Source: Salegentibacter sp. Hel_I_6 (GTDB lineage: Bacteria > Bacteroidota > Bacteroidia > Flavobacteriales > Flavobacteriaceae). From it: a stretch of 64,000 nucleotides of DNA. Under the pieces are notes generated by a model that was not told where the DNA came from, did no database searches, and worked only from the letters and a program-made list of their open reading frames with translations. Numbering within the stretch: the stretch's first letter is position 1; every line of letters starts with the position of its first letter. The stretch lies in NCBI RefSeq assembly GCF_000745315.1, contig NZ_JQNQ01000001.1, positions 1,984,001 through 2,048,000 of the forward strand, written 5' to 3'. Position numbers and translations under genes: made by a program. Shown in pieces: positions 33,908 through 41,834 of the stretch.

Positions 33908-35806
33908 ATGAGTGACGCCTTAAAACACGAATGTGGGATTGCCCAAATACGATTGTTAAAACCCCTGGAATACTATAAAGAAAAATATGGTACTGCCTTT
34001 TACGGGATCAACAAAATGTATTTAATGATGGAAAAACAGCATAACCGCGGCCAGGATGGTGCCGGTTTTGCTAACATCAAATTAAATACTGCGCCTGGAG
34101 ATCGTTATATAAGCCGAATTAGATCTAATGCGGCCCAACCAATTCAGGATATTTTTGAACAGATCAATGGGAGAATTAACGACGAAATTAAAGCCAACCC
34201 TGAGTATGCTGATAATGTTGATCTGCAAAAAAAGAACCTTCCCTATGTAGGTGAAGTGTATCTTGGGCACGTTCGCTACGGGACTTTTGGTAAGAATAGT
34301 ATAGAAAGTGTACACCCGTTTCTTAGACAGAATAACTGGATGCACCGTAACCTGATTGTTGCGGGAAATTTTAATATGACCAATGTAAACCAGCTTTTTA
34401 ATAACCTGGTAGAACTTGGGCAGCATCCAAAAGAAAAGGCCGATACCGTTACGGTAATGGAAAAAATTGGCCATTTCCTGGATTCTGAAGTAGAAAAACT
34501 CTACAAAAAATTAAAGAAGCAGGGTTTCTCTAAAGTTACCGCCTCTCCTTTAATTGCTGAAAAATTAAACGTGGCAAAAATTCTTAGAAAATCTTCTAAG
34601 AACTGGGATGGCGGCTATGCTATGGCAGGTTTATTAGGTCACGGAGATTCATTTGTTTTACGTGATCCCGCAGGAATTCGACCCGCATATTATTACAAAG
34701 ACGATGAAGTGGTTGTAGTGGCATCAGAAAGACCCGTAATTCAAACTGCTTTTAATGTAGATTTTAATGATGTTCACGAATTGCCGCCGGGACACGCTAT
34801 TATAACTAAAAAAAGCGGAGAAGTAAATATTAAAGAAATCCTTGAGCCTTTAGAACGCAAAGCCTGTTCTTTTGAACGTATTTATTTTTCCCGCGGAAGC
34901 GATGCCGAGATCTATAAAGAACGTAAAATGCTTGGGCGTTTATTAATGCCAGAAGTACTAAAATCTATAAACCACGACACGATTAATACGGTCTTTTCTT
35001 TTATCCCAAATACTGCGGAAACAAGTTTCTACGGAATGGTAGAAGCCGCACAGGATGAGCTAAACAAACAAAAGAATGATGCAATTTTAGCTGAAAAAGA
35101 TACTTTAACCGATGCCCGACTTCAGGAAATACTTGCTCACAGGTTACGCACCGAAAAAATTGCGATCAAAGACGTTAAACTTAGAACATTTATTACTGAA
35201 GATAGCAGCCGGGACGATCTCGTTGCCCACGTTTATGATGTAACCTACGGGGTGGTTAAACCAGAAGACAGCCTGGTAATTATAGATGATAGTATTGTTA
35301 GGGGAACTACTTTAAAGAAAAGCATCATAAAAATGCTGGACAGGTTAAACCCAAAACAAATTGTAGTGGTTTCTTCGGCACCACAAATTCGTTATCCGGA
35401 TTGTTATGGTATAGACATGGCTCGCCTGGAAGGTCTTGTTGCTTTTAGGGCAGCCCTGGAGCTTTTAAAAGATAATAACCAATACGATATTGTGGAGGAG
35501 GTTTACGAGAAGTGTAAACTGCAAGTAGATCTTGCCGATGAGGAAGTAAAGAATTTCGTTAAGGAAATCTACGAACCTTTTACCGATGAGCAGATCTCAG
35601 ATAAAATTTCAGAATTACTTTGTGATACCGATGTAAAGGCAGATGTAAAAGTGATATACCAAACGGTAGATAATTTGCATAAAGCCTGCCCTAAAAACCT
35701 GGGTGACTGGTATTTTACAGGTAACTATCCAACCAATGGAGGTAATCGCGTGGTGAACAGAGCTTTTATAAATTTTTATGAAGGAAACGAAGGAAGAGCC
35801 TATTAA
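33908..35806 (+). CDS. purF: Amidophosphoribosyltransferase, long Bacteroidota form
   Basis: The 632 residues join a class II glutamine amidotransferase (nucleophile Cys 9 in HECGIAQIRLLKP, then HNRGQDGAGF, GHVRYGT, AGNFN) to a phosphoribosyltransferase domain with the PRPP loop VIIDDSIVRGTTLKKSI near 461. Eight residues precede Cys 9, so a short propeptide must be removed, as in Bacillus PurF. Normal PurF is about 470-510 residues; the extra length lies in inserts (for example 58-108 and 180-225) and a C-terminal extension of about 90 residues. It is a PurF-family enzyme, but whether it makes phosphoribosylamine is not certain. Confidence 0.8.
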   Translation: MSDALKHECGIAQIRLLKPLEYYKEKYGTAFYGINKMYLMMEKQHNRGQDGAGFANIKLNTAPGDRYISRIRSNAAQPIQDIFEQINGRINDEIKANPEYADNVDLQKKNLPYVGEVYLGHVRYGTFGKNSIESVHPFLRQNNWMHRNLIVAGNFNMTNVNQLFNNLVELGQHPKEKADTVTVMEKIGHFLDSEVEKLYKKLKKQGFSKVTASPLIAEKLNVAKILRKSSKNWDGGYAMAGLLGHGDSFVLRDPAGIRPAYYYKDDEVVVVASERPVIQTAFNVDFNDVHELPPGHAIITKKSGEVNIKEILEPLERKACSFERIYFSRGSDAEIYKERKMLGRLLMPEVLKSINHDTINTVFSFIPNTAETSFYGMVEAAQDELNKQKNDAILAEKDTLTDARLQEILAHRLRTEKIAIKDVKLRTFITEDSSRDDLVAHVYDVTYGVVKPEDSLVIIDDSIVRGTTLKKSIIKMLDRLNPKQIVVVSSAPQIRYPDCYGIDMARLEGLVAFRAALELLKDNNQYDIVEEVYEKCKLQVDLADEEVKNFVKEIYEPFTDEQISDKISELLCDTDVKADVKVIYQTVDNLHKACPKNLGDWYFTGNYPTNGGNRVVNRAFINFYEGNEGRAY

Positions 35807-35828
35807 GTGCACTTAAACAAATTTTTCT

Positions 35829-35858
35829 GCCTTTCGTCTAAAATGATTTTTAGCAGGA
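35829..35858 (+). other. Imperfect hairpin after the PurF-type gene
   Basis: CTGC...CTAAAA-TGAT-TTTTAG-CAG folds into a stem with an internal bulge, 22 bases after the stop. No T-run follows directly, so it is a weak terminator candidate or an RNA-processing or leader structure for the repeat array that follows. Confidence 0.35.
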
Positions 35859-35881
35859 AGAAGTTTATATACTTTAGCAGA

Positions 35882-35957
35882 ACCATAAACATAAGTAGGT
35901 TAAGTTCATGGTAGATTTGGGGCAAAAAAAGGTGGATCTTAAAATCCGCCTTTTTTT
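35882..35957 (+). ncRNA. Tandem small RNA, copy 1
   Basis: About 76 bases. It follows a TACTTTAG box (35870-35877). The 5' part pairs ACCAT...AAC (35882-35890) with GTT-C-ATGGT around the loop ATAAGTAGGTTAA. Then comes a conserved single strand AGATTTGGGGC and an intrinsic terminator: GGTGGAT / ATCCGCC plus seven Ts. No ORF. Two close copies follow at 36116 and 36364. This copy is the most diverged and lacks the conserved upstream block of the others. Confidence 0.7.
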
Positions 35958-36039
35958 ATTTTCACCTGATTTTAAAATCTTCATAATTTCCCCAATAACT
36001 CACATCTAAATCAAATTTTCTTACATTAGTTTATGATTA

Positions 36040-36111
36040 CCAATACTTTAACAAGTAAATATGCCGTTGGTCTAAAAAAGTTGTAAACCGGTTTTATTCA
36101 GTATACTTTAG
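36040..36111 (+). promoter_or_regulatory. Conserved upstream block and promoter of small RNA copy 2
   Basis: This block, shared with 36285-36359, holds ATGCCGTTGGTCTAAAAAAG, then TTG (36081-36083), a 20-base spacer and TACTTTAG (36104-36111), close to the Bacteroidota -33/-7 pattern. Start expected near 36116. Confidence 0.55.
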
Positions 36112-36115
36112 AATC

Positions 36116-36190
36116 ACCATAACATAAGTAGGTTAAGTTCATGGTAGATTTGGGGCAAAGAAAGGTGGATCTAACGATCCGCCTTTTTTT
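36116..36190 (+). ncRNA. Tandem small RNA, copy 2
   Basis: About 75 bases. The 5' hairpin pairs ACCAT-AAC with GTT-C-ATGGT around ATAAGTAGGTTAA. The terminator stem is AGGTGGATC / GATCCGCCT with a TAAC loop and seven Ts. In copy 3 one G-C pair of this stem is A-U, a compensatory change that supports the fold. Identical to copy 3 in the 5' hairpin and the linker GTAGATTTGGGGCAAAGAA. The homologue could be the known Flavo-1 RNA family, but I cannot confirm that from memory. Confidence 0.75.
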
Positions 36191-36284
36191 ATGAATTTAA
36201 TGGAATGTGCTTCTAAGGATCTAATTCAACTAAAACTAAATAACTGACATTAAAAAAACCTCTTTTTCTTACATTAATTTCTAA

Positions 36285-36359
36285 CTACCAATGCTTTAAC
36301 AAATAATTATGCCGTTGGTCTAAAAAAGTTGTAAACCGGTTTTATTCATTATACTTTAG
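36285..36359 (+). promoter_or_regulatory. Conserved upstream block and promoter of small RNA copy 3
   Basis: Nearly the same as 36040-36111: CTTTAACAAATAATTATGCC, then CCGTTGGTCTAAAAAAG, TTG (36329-36331), spacer and TACTTTAG (36352-36359). Start expected near 36364. Confidence 0.55.
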
Positions 36360-36363
36360 AGTC

Positions 36364-36438
36364 ACCATAACATAAGTAGGTTAAGTTCATGGTAGATTTG
36401 GGGCAAAGAAAGGTAGATCTTACGATCTGCCTTTTTTT
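36364..36438 (+). ncRNA. Tandem small RNA, copy 3
   Basis: About 75 bases, same plan as copy 2. The terminator stem is AGGTAGATC / GATCTGCCT with TTAC loop: the pair G-C of copy 2 is replaced by A-U on both sides. It ends 22 bases before the convergent sodA terminator. Confidence 0.75.
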
Positions 36439-36460
36439 ATTCAATAAACATTCTGGCAAA

Positions 36461-36489
36461 AAAAAGACCGCCTGAAAGACGGTCTTTTT
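36461..36489 (-). terminator. Intrinsic terminator of sodA
   Basis: AAAAAGACCG (36461-36470) / CGGTCTTTTT (36480-36489) around CCTGAAAGA. A T-run follows on either strand, so it may act in both directions between the small RNA array and sodA. Confidence 0.9.
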
Positions 36490-36511
36490 AATATATAGAT
36501 ATAACTAGATA

Positions 36512-37120
36512 TTATTTCTGCTTCGCATATCTGCTTCCAACTTCTTTCCAGTCAATTACATTAAAGAAAGCTTCAATATAATCTGGACGACGGTTTTGGT
36601 AATTTAGATAATATGCGTGTTCCCACACGTCCAATCCTAAAATTGGATTTCCACTGCAGCCAATTCCTGGCATTAATGGATTATCCTGATTTGCAGTAGA
36701 GCAAATTTCTACTTTTCCGCCTTCATGAACACAAAGCCAGGCCCAACCAGAACCAAACTGTCCTGCAGCAGCTTTAGAAAATTCATCTTTAAAAGCTTCA
36801 AAAGAACCAAAAGCAGTATCAATTGCTTTTGCTAAGTCCCCTTCTGGTTTTCCTCCCCCATCTGGAGACATTACTTCCCAAAATAACCTGTGATTGTAAA
36901 ATCCGCCACCGTTATTTCTAACTGCTGTATTAGATTTATCAAGATTTTCAAGAATATTCTCAATGGTTTTCCCATCAAGATCGGTTCCTTCAATTGCAGC
37001 GTTTAATTTCTTAGTATAACCTGCGTGATGTTTTCCATGGTGAATTTCCATGGTTTTAGCGTCTATATGTGGTTCTAATGCATCAAATGCATATTTTAAC
37101 TTTGGTAACTCAAAAGCCAT
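36512..37120 (-). CDS. sodA: Superoxide dismutase (Mn/Fe type, probably Mn)
   Basis: The 202 residues carry the four metal ligands: His in HHGKHHAGY, His in NHRLFWEV, Asp and His in DVWEHAYYLNYQNRRPDYI. The NNGGGFYNH stretch and the Gln in STANQDNPLM are the pattern usual for manganese forms, though cambialistic enzymes exist. There is no signal peptide, so it is cytoplasmic. It detoxifies superoxide. A -7 box lies 37 bases upstream and a strong terminator downstream; it is a single-gene unit. Confidence 0.95.
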   Translation of the reverse strand: MAFELPKLKYAFDALEPHIDAKTMEIHHGKHHAGYTKKLNAAIEGTDLDGKTIENILENLDKSNTAVRNNGGGFYNHRLFWEVMSPDGGGKPEGDLAKAIDTAFGSFEAFKDEFSKAAAGQFGSGWAWLCVHEGGKVEICSTANQDNPLMPGIGCSGNPILGLDVWEHAYYLNYQNRRPDYIEAFFNVIDWKEVGSRYAKQK

Positions 37121-37156
37121 TTTTATATATTTTTAGTGATTAGTAATAAATTCACT

Positions 37157-37164
37157 CAAATTTA
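37157..37164 (-). promoter_or_regulatory. -7 box of sodA
   Basis: On the minus strand TAAATTTG matches TAnnTTTG, with a T-rich -33 region about 20 bases upstream. Start expected near 37151. Confidence 0.6.
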
Positions 37165-37284
37165 GGTATTAAGGCATTTAATAAAAATAATTTAGTGTTA
37201 TAAAATACTTAAAAGCCGGCATAGAATACAAAACATTTTTATTTTACCTTTAAAAATCACAATCTTCATAAAACTTCAGCCTCT

Positions 37285-40200
37285 TTGACTAATAATTTTA
37301 CTATTTATAACGCTTCTGCGGGTTCGGGTAAAACATTTACCCTCGTTAAAGAATATTTATTGCTATTATTTAAAAGCAAAAAGCACGATGCTTATAAGAA
37401 CATTCTAGCCATGACATTTACCAATAAAGCGGTAGATGAAATGAAATCCAGAATTATAAGCAGTCTTAGAGATTTTACTGCTGAAGAAACCTCAGCAGTT
37501 ACTAACACTCTTTTTAAAATTATTGCTGAAGAAACTAACCTGCCGGAGGCCGAACTCAAAACAAAGTCAGCCAAAATCTTAAAAAGTATTATTCACAACT
37601 ATGCTGCTTTTGAAGTTTCTACCATAGACGGCTTTACCCATAGAGTTTTAAGGACTTTTGCTAAAGATCTCGGGCTTCCGGTTAATTTTGAGATCGCTTT
37701 AAACACCAGGCAAATCTTACAAGAAGCTGTTGACCGCCTCGTTAGTAAAGCCGGAACCGATAAAGAACTTACAAAGGTACTTATAGCTTTTGCGTTAAGT
37801 AAAACCGATGATGATAAAAGCTGGGATATAGCGAAAGATCTTTTTGAAATTTCAGAATTACTTGTTGGAGAAAACCACCAGGCAGCGCTAAAAAAACTGA
37901 AAGGAAAAACCACAGAAGATTTTAGGAAATTTGATAAAAGAATAAGCTTAGAAATAAAAAACAACGAAGCATTAATTGCCGAAACCAGTACTGAATTTTT
38001 CGATCTTTTAATTAATCATAATATCGAGGAGAAAGATTTTAGCGGCGGTTATGTTTACAAACATTTTGTAAAGTTAAAAGATCAAAAACCTATTGATGGT
38101 TTTGAAAAATCCTGGATGGAAAAGCTTGAAAGCGCTCCGCTTTATACAAAATCGAACAAGAATCAAGCGGTAAAAGATACTTTAGATAGCATTCAATCAA
38201 TAATACTTAGCCTTTTTGAAATTTCTAAAAGAGCTTATGTAAATCTTGATTTTTTAAGAGCGATTCAAAAAAACCTAACCAGACTTTCCCTGCTAAATGC
38301 GATAAATCAGGAAGTGGAAGAAATAAAGAAAGAACGGAATCTTATTCTTATTTCAGAATTTAATCCAAAAATTAGCGAACAGGTTAAAAACCAGCCTGCA
38401 CCCTTTATCTACGAAAGGCTTGGCGAACGTTATCAAAATTATTTTATAGACGAATTTCAGGATACATCGCAAATGCAGTGGGAAAACTTAATTCCCCTTA
38501 TAGACAATAAGCTTTCTTCTGAAGATCTTCAAGATCCCGCCAGCGCTATGTTGGTTGGAGACGCCAAGCAGTCTATATATCGTTGGAGAGGTGGTAAAGC
38601 GGAGCAGTTTATAGATTTATGTATAGATCACAATCCTTTTAGTATTGATAAAAAAGTAGAAAACCTACCCGATAATTACCGAAGCGGAAGCCAGATTGTA
38701 AACTTTAATAATAGTCTCTTTAATTATGCTGCTGGTAATTTGCAAAATTCGGCTTATTCAAATTTATTTAAAGAAAGCTCACAAAATCCCAGAAAAGGAG
38801 ATTTTGGTTATGTTAATATAGATTTTATAGAGGCCGAAAATGCTGCTGAAGAGCACGAAATCTATCCGGAAAAGATCCTGGAAATCATTAAAAATCTAGA
38901 GCAAAAAAACTTTAAAAAAGGAGATATCTGCATTTTAACCCGCAAGAAAAAAGAAGGCATTACCATTGCCAGTTATTTAAGCGAAAATGGGATCCCGGTA
39001 GTTTCTTCGGAAACCCTATTGGTGGCCAATTCTCCAGAAGTGAATTTTATAGCCCATTTGCTAGAATTTTCCTTAAACCCCACAGATAACAACTTAAAAC
39101 TGGAACTTTTTGATTTCCTGGCCGATTTTCTGAAAATCGAAAACCGCTACCTTATTATTTCTGAGAATTTGGTCAAAGATGGCAGCGTATTTTTTAACTG
39201 GTTAAAGAGTTATAATATCAATTTTGAACTTGATTTCATCAGGCAACTTTCAGTTTATGAAGCAGCAGAATACATTATCAGAAGTTTTTCCCTGGTAGAA
39301 ACTTCTAATGCTTATGTTCAGTTTTTTCTAGATTTTATCTTTGAAAGTACGCAAAAAGCAACCGCAGGCATAGCCGATTTTATCGATTTATGGATACAGG
39401 AAAAGGAAACCTTAAGCATCGTGGTTCCTAAAGCTGAAGATGCTGTACAAATAATGACCATTCACAAATCTAAAGGATTAGAATTTCCAGTGGTCATCTA
39501 TCCTTATGCGAATTCTGATTCCAAAAATACGCGTATGGATTCCCTATGGTTACCTATGGAGGCGCCTTTAAATGAAATTCCTATGAATTATTTGAGCGCT
39601 TCAGACAAAATGCTGAATTGGGGAGCTAAGACTTCAGAAATCTATACTGAATTAATTCATCAAAAAGAGCTGGATACCTTAAATGTACTTTACGTAGCCT
39701 GTACTCGCGCTTCGCAACAACTGTATTTGCTTAGTAAAAAGGAAATTGATACAAAAGGGAATGAAAAAGCTCATAAAACTTCCGGTTTGTTAATCGGTTT
39801 TTTGAGGCACATAGAAAAATGGGAACCAAATCAAACTACTTATGAATTTGGAGAAATTGGAGTTCCGAAATCTTCGGCTGAAAAAAATTTAGAAAATATT
39901 ACTTCCGAAAAGTTTTATTCTTCAGCAACACAAAATAAAGCGGTGAATATCGTAACCAAATCTGGAATGTTGTGGGATAGCAAACAGGAAGAAGCGATTG
40001 AAAAAGGAGAGATTTTGCACGAACTTTTAGCGCAAATAGATCATAAAAACCAGGTGAAACCCGTGATTAGCCAGGCCGTAAACGATGGTATAATCACAAA
40101 AGATTCCGCAGAAAAAATAGAAAAATTACTTGTTGAAATCACCAATCACCCGCAGCTTTCGGCATTTTTTACTGAAGATGGAAAAAACTTTAACGAGCGC

Positions 40201-40416
40201 GATATCTTATCTCCTGAAGGAAAAAGATTAAGACCCGACAGGATTAATTTTTCTGGAAATACAGTAAATATTATAGATTATAAAACCGGCAAGTTTAATG
40301 ATTCCCACGAACTACAAATTAACAACTATGCCGGGGTGTTACAGGATATGGGTTACAGTATTGGCAGCAAAAACCTTGTTTATACAAATAAGGCGCTTAA
40401 AGTGCGCCTTGTGTAA
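37285..40416 (+). CDS. AddA-like UvrD helicase-nuclease
   Basis: The 1043 residues form a superfamily 1 helicase: Walker A ASAGSGKT at 10-17, MTFTNKAVDEMKSRI, DEFQDTSQMQWENL near 390, GDAKQSIYRWRGGKAE, VQIMTIHKSKGLEFPVVIYP and VLYVACTRA. The C-terminus holds a PD-(D/E)XK-type nuclease motif (RPDRINF...IIDYKTGK). It is the helicase-nuclease subunit of an AddAB-type recombination complex that processes double-strand breaks. The start is a TTG at 37285, because the conserved core begins four residues later and no ATG precedes it. Its probable partner is at 43319. Confidence 0.9.
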   Translation: MTNNFTIYNASAGSGKTFTLVKEYLLLLFKSKKHDAYKNILAMTFTNKAVDEMKSRIISSLRDFTAEETSAVTNTLFKIIAEETNLPEAELKTKSAKILKSIIHNYAAFEVSTIDGFTHRVLRTFAKDLGLPVNFEIALNTRQILQEAVDRLVSKAGTDKELTKVLIAFALSKTDDDKSWDIAKDLFEISELLVGENHQAALKKLKGKTTEDFRKFDKRISLEIKNNEALIAETSTEFFDLLINHNIEEKDFSGGYVYKHFVKLKDQKPIDGFEKSWMEKLESAPLYTKSNKNQAVKDTLDSIQSIILSLFEISKRAYVNLDFLRAIQKNLTRLSLLNAINQEVEEIKKERNLILISEFNPKISEQVKNQPAPFIYERLGERYQNYFIDEFQDTSQMQWENLIPLIDNKLSSEDLQDPASAMLVGDAKQSIYRWRGGKAEQFIDLCIDHNPFSIDKKVENLPDNYRSGSQIVNFNNSLFNYAAGNLQNSAYSNLFKESSQNPRKGDFGYVNIDFIEAENAAEEHEIYPEKILEIIKNLEQKNFKKGDICILTRKKKEGITIASYLSENGIPVVSSETLLVANSPEVNFIAHLLEFSLNPTDNNLKLELFDFLADFLKIENRYLIISENLVKDGSVFFNWLKSYNINFELDFIRQLSVYEAAEYIIRSFSLVETSNAYVQFFLDFIFESTQKATAGIADFIDLWIQEKETLSIVVPKAEDAVQIMTIHKSKGLEFPVVIYPYANSDSKNTRMDSLWLPMEAPLNEIPMNYLSASDKMLNWGAKTSEIYTELIHQKELDTLNVLYVACTRASQQLYLLSKKEIDTKGNEKAHKTSGLLIGFLRHIEKWEPNQTTYEFGEIGVPKSSAEKNLENITSEKFYSSATQNKAVNIVTKSGMLWDSKQEEAIEKGEILHELLAQIDHKNQVKPVISQAVNDGIITKDSAEKIEKLLVEITNHPQLSAFFTEDGKNFNERDILSPEGKRLRPDRINFSGNTVNIIDYKTGKFNDSHELQINNYAGVLQDMGYSIGSKNLVYTNKALKVRLV

Positions 40417-40424
40417 AAGAAATG

Positions 40425-40432
40425 TAAGTTTG
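40425..40432 (+). promoter_or_regulatory. -7 box upstream of kbl
   Basis: TAAGTTTG matches TAnnTTTG and ends 14 bases before the kbl ATG. It would give a leader of about 9 bases. The -33 position is not a clean TTG. Confidence 0.4.
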
Positions 40433-40446
40433 TAAAAAATAGAATT

Positions 40447-41640
40447 ATGTACGGATCAATAAAAGAACATTTAGAAAAAGAGCTCGAACAAATTAAGGAA
40501 GACGGGCTTTTTAAGAAAGAAAGAATTATAACCGGTCCTCAGGATGCGGCAATCAAGATTTCTACAGGACAGGAAGTAATTAACTTTTGCGCTAATAACT
40601 ATTTGGGGTTATCATCTCATCCAGAGGTTATACAAGCGGCAAAAGACACTATGGATACCCACGGTTTTGGAATGTCTAGTGTAAGATTTATTTGCGGTAC
40701 CCAGAATATTCATAAAGAACTTGAGCAAAAAATAGCTAATTTCTACGGAACCGAAGATACTATTCTATACGCTGCGTGTTTTGACGCAAATGGTGGTATT
40801 TTTGAACCACTTTTCACCAAAGAAGATGCAATAATTTCAGATTCATTGAACCATGCTTCTATTATAGATGGAGTGCGTTTATGTAAAGCCGCCAGGTATC
40901 GTTACCAAAATGGCGATATGGCCGATTTGGAAAAACAACTTAAAGACGCCAACGAAAAAGGAGCAAGATTCAAACTTATTGTTACAGATGGTGTTTTCTC
41001 CATGGACGGTCTTGTAGCACCATTAGATAAAATTTGCGATTTAGCAGACAAATATGATGCACTGGTAATGATAGACGAATGTCACGCTACCGGGTTTATT
41101 GGTGAAAAAGGAATTGGCACCCTGGAAGAAAAAGGAGTGATGGATAGAGTAGATATTATCACGGGAACTTTAGGGAAAGCCCTTGGTGGAGCAATGGGTG
41201 GATATACTACTGCCAAAAAAGAAATTATTGAATTACTAAGACAACGCTCAAGACCTTATTTATTTTCAAACTCACTTGCCCCCTCGATAGTTGGCGCTTC
41301 AATTAAGGTTTTTGAAATGTTGGAAAAGGACAATAGCCTTAGAGATAAATTAAAAAGTAATACCGAGTATTTCAAACAGGGAATTAAAGATGCTGGATTT
41401 GATATTATTGATGGAGAATCTGCCATTGTACCGGTAATGTTGTATGATGCTAAACTATCCCAAAAAATGGCCGATAGGTTATTAGAGGAAGGCATTTATG
41501 TAATTGGATTTTTCTATCCCGTAGTGCCCAAAGAGAAAGCAAGAATAAGAGTACAACTCTCTGCAGCTCACGAGCGCGAACATTTAGATAAAGCAATTGC
41601 TGCATTTAGAAAAGTTGGAAAAGAATTAGAGGTAATTTAA
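40447..41640 (+). CDS. kbl: Glycine C-acetyltransferase (2-amino-3-ketobutyrate CoA ligase)
   Basis: The 397 residues are an alpha-oxoamine synthase: NFCANNYLGLSSHPEVIQAA near 46, FGMSSVRFICGTQNIHKELE, IDECHATGFIGEKG and the PLP lysine in TGTLGKALGGAMGG near 240. It cleaves 2-amino-3-ketobutyrate with CoA to glycine and acetyl-CoA in threonine breakdown. The partner threonine dehydrogenase is not in the window. It lies 30 bases after the AddA-like gene, whose last codons form a GC-rich hairpin. Confidence 0.95.
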   Translation: MYGSIKEHLEKELEQIKEDGLFKKERIITGPQDAAIKISTGQEVINFCANNYLGLSSHPEVIQAAKDTMDTHGFGMSSVRFICGTQNIHKELEQKIANFYGTEDTILYAACFDANGGIFEPLFTKEDAIISDSLNHASIIDGVRLCKAARYRYQNGDMADLEKQLKDANEKGARFKLIVTDGVFSMDGLVAPLDKICDLADKYDALVMIDECHATGFIGEKGIGTLEEKGVMDRVDIITGTLGKALGGAMGGYTTAKKEIIELLRQRSRPYLFSNSLAPSIVGASIKVFEMLEKDNSLRDKLKSNTEYFKQGIKDAGFDIIDGESAIVPVMLYDAKLSQKMADRLLEEGIYVIGFFYPVVPKEKARIRVQLSAAHEREHLDKAIAAFRKVGKELEVI

Positions 41641-41770
41641 AAGCGCTATTGTTAAAAAGTAGAAACGTAATACTGAAAATTTAGCAAAAATAAAGGTTCT
41701 CAATTCTTAAAAAGCTCTCAAAAACTGCATTATTCAAGGGTTTATTAAGAAAACTTTATTATTTTATGCT

Positions 41771-41800
41771 TTGCCGATAAGCTTTAACACTCTACTTTTG
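41771..41800 (+). promoter_or_regulatory. Strong Bacteroidota-type promoter of the OmpA gene
   Basis: TTG (41771-41773), a 19-base spacer and TACTTTTG (41793-41800) match the full -33/-7 consensus. Start expected near 41806, 29 bases before the ATG. Confidence 0.75.
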
Positions 41801-41834
41801 TTAACAATTAACACTTAAAACTAAACTATTGAAT

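Noticed and set aside
35882..36438. CRISPR-like array
   Set aside because: Only three units, spaced about 240 bases with partly conserved spacers and their own terminators; no cas genes.
40388..40411. Hairpin AAGGCGC/GCGCCTT at the end of the AddA-like gene as a terminator
   Set aside because: It lies within the last codons and has no T-run, so it is not a credible intrinsic terminator.
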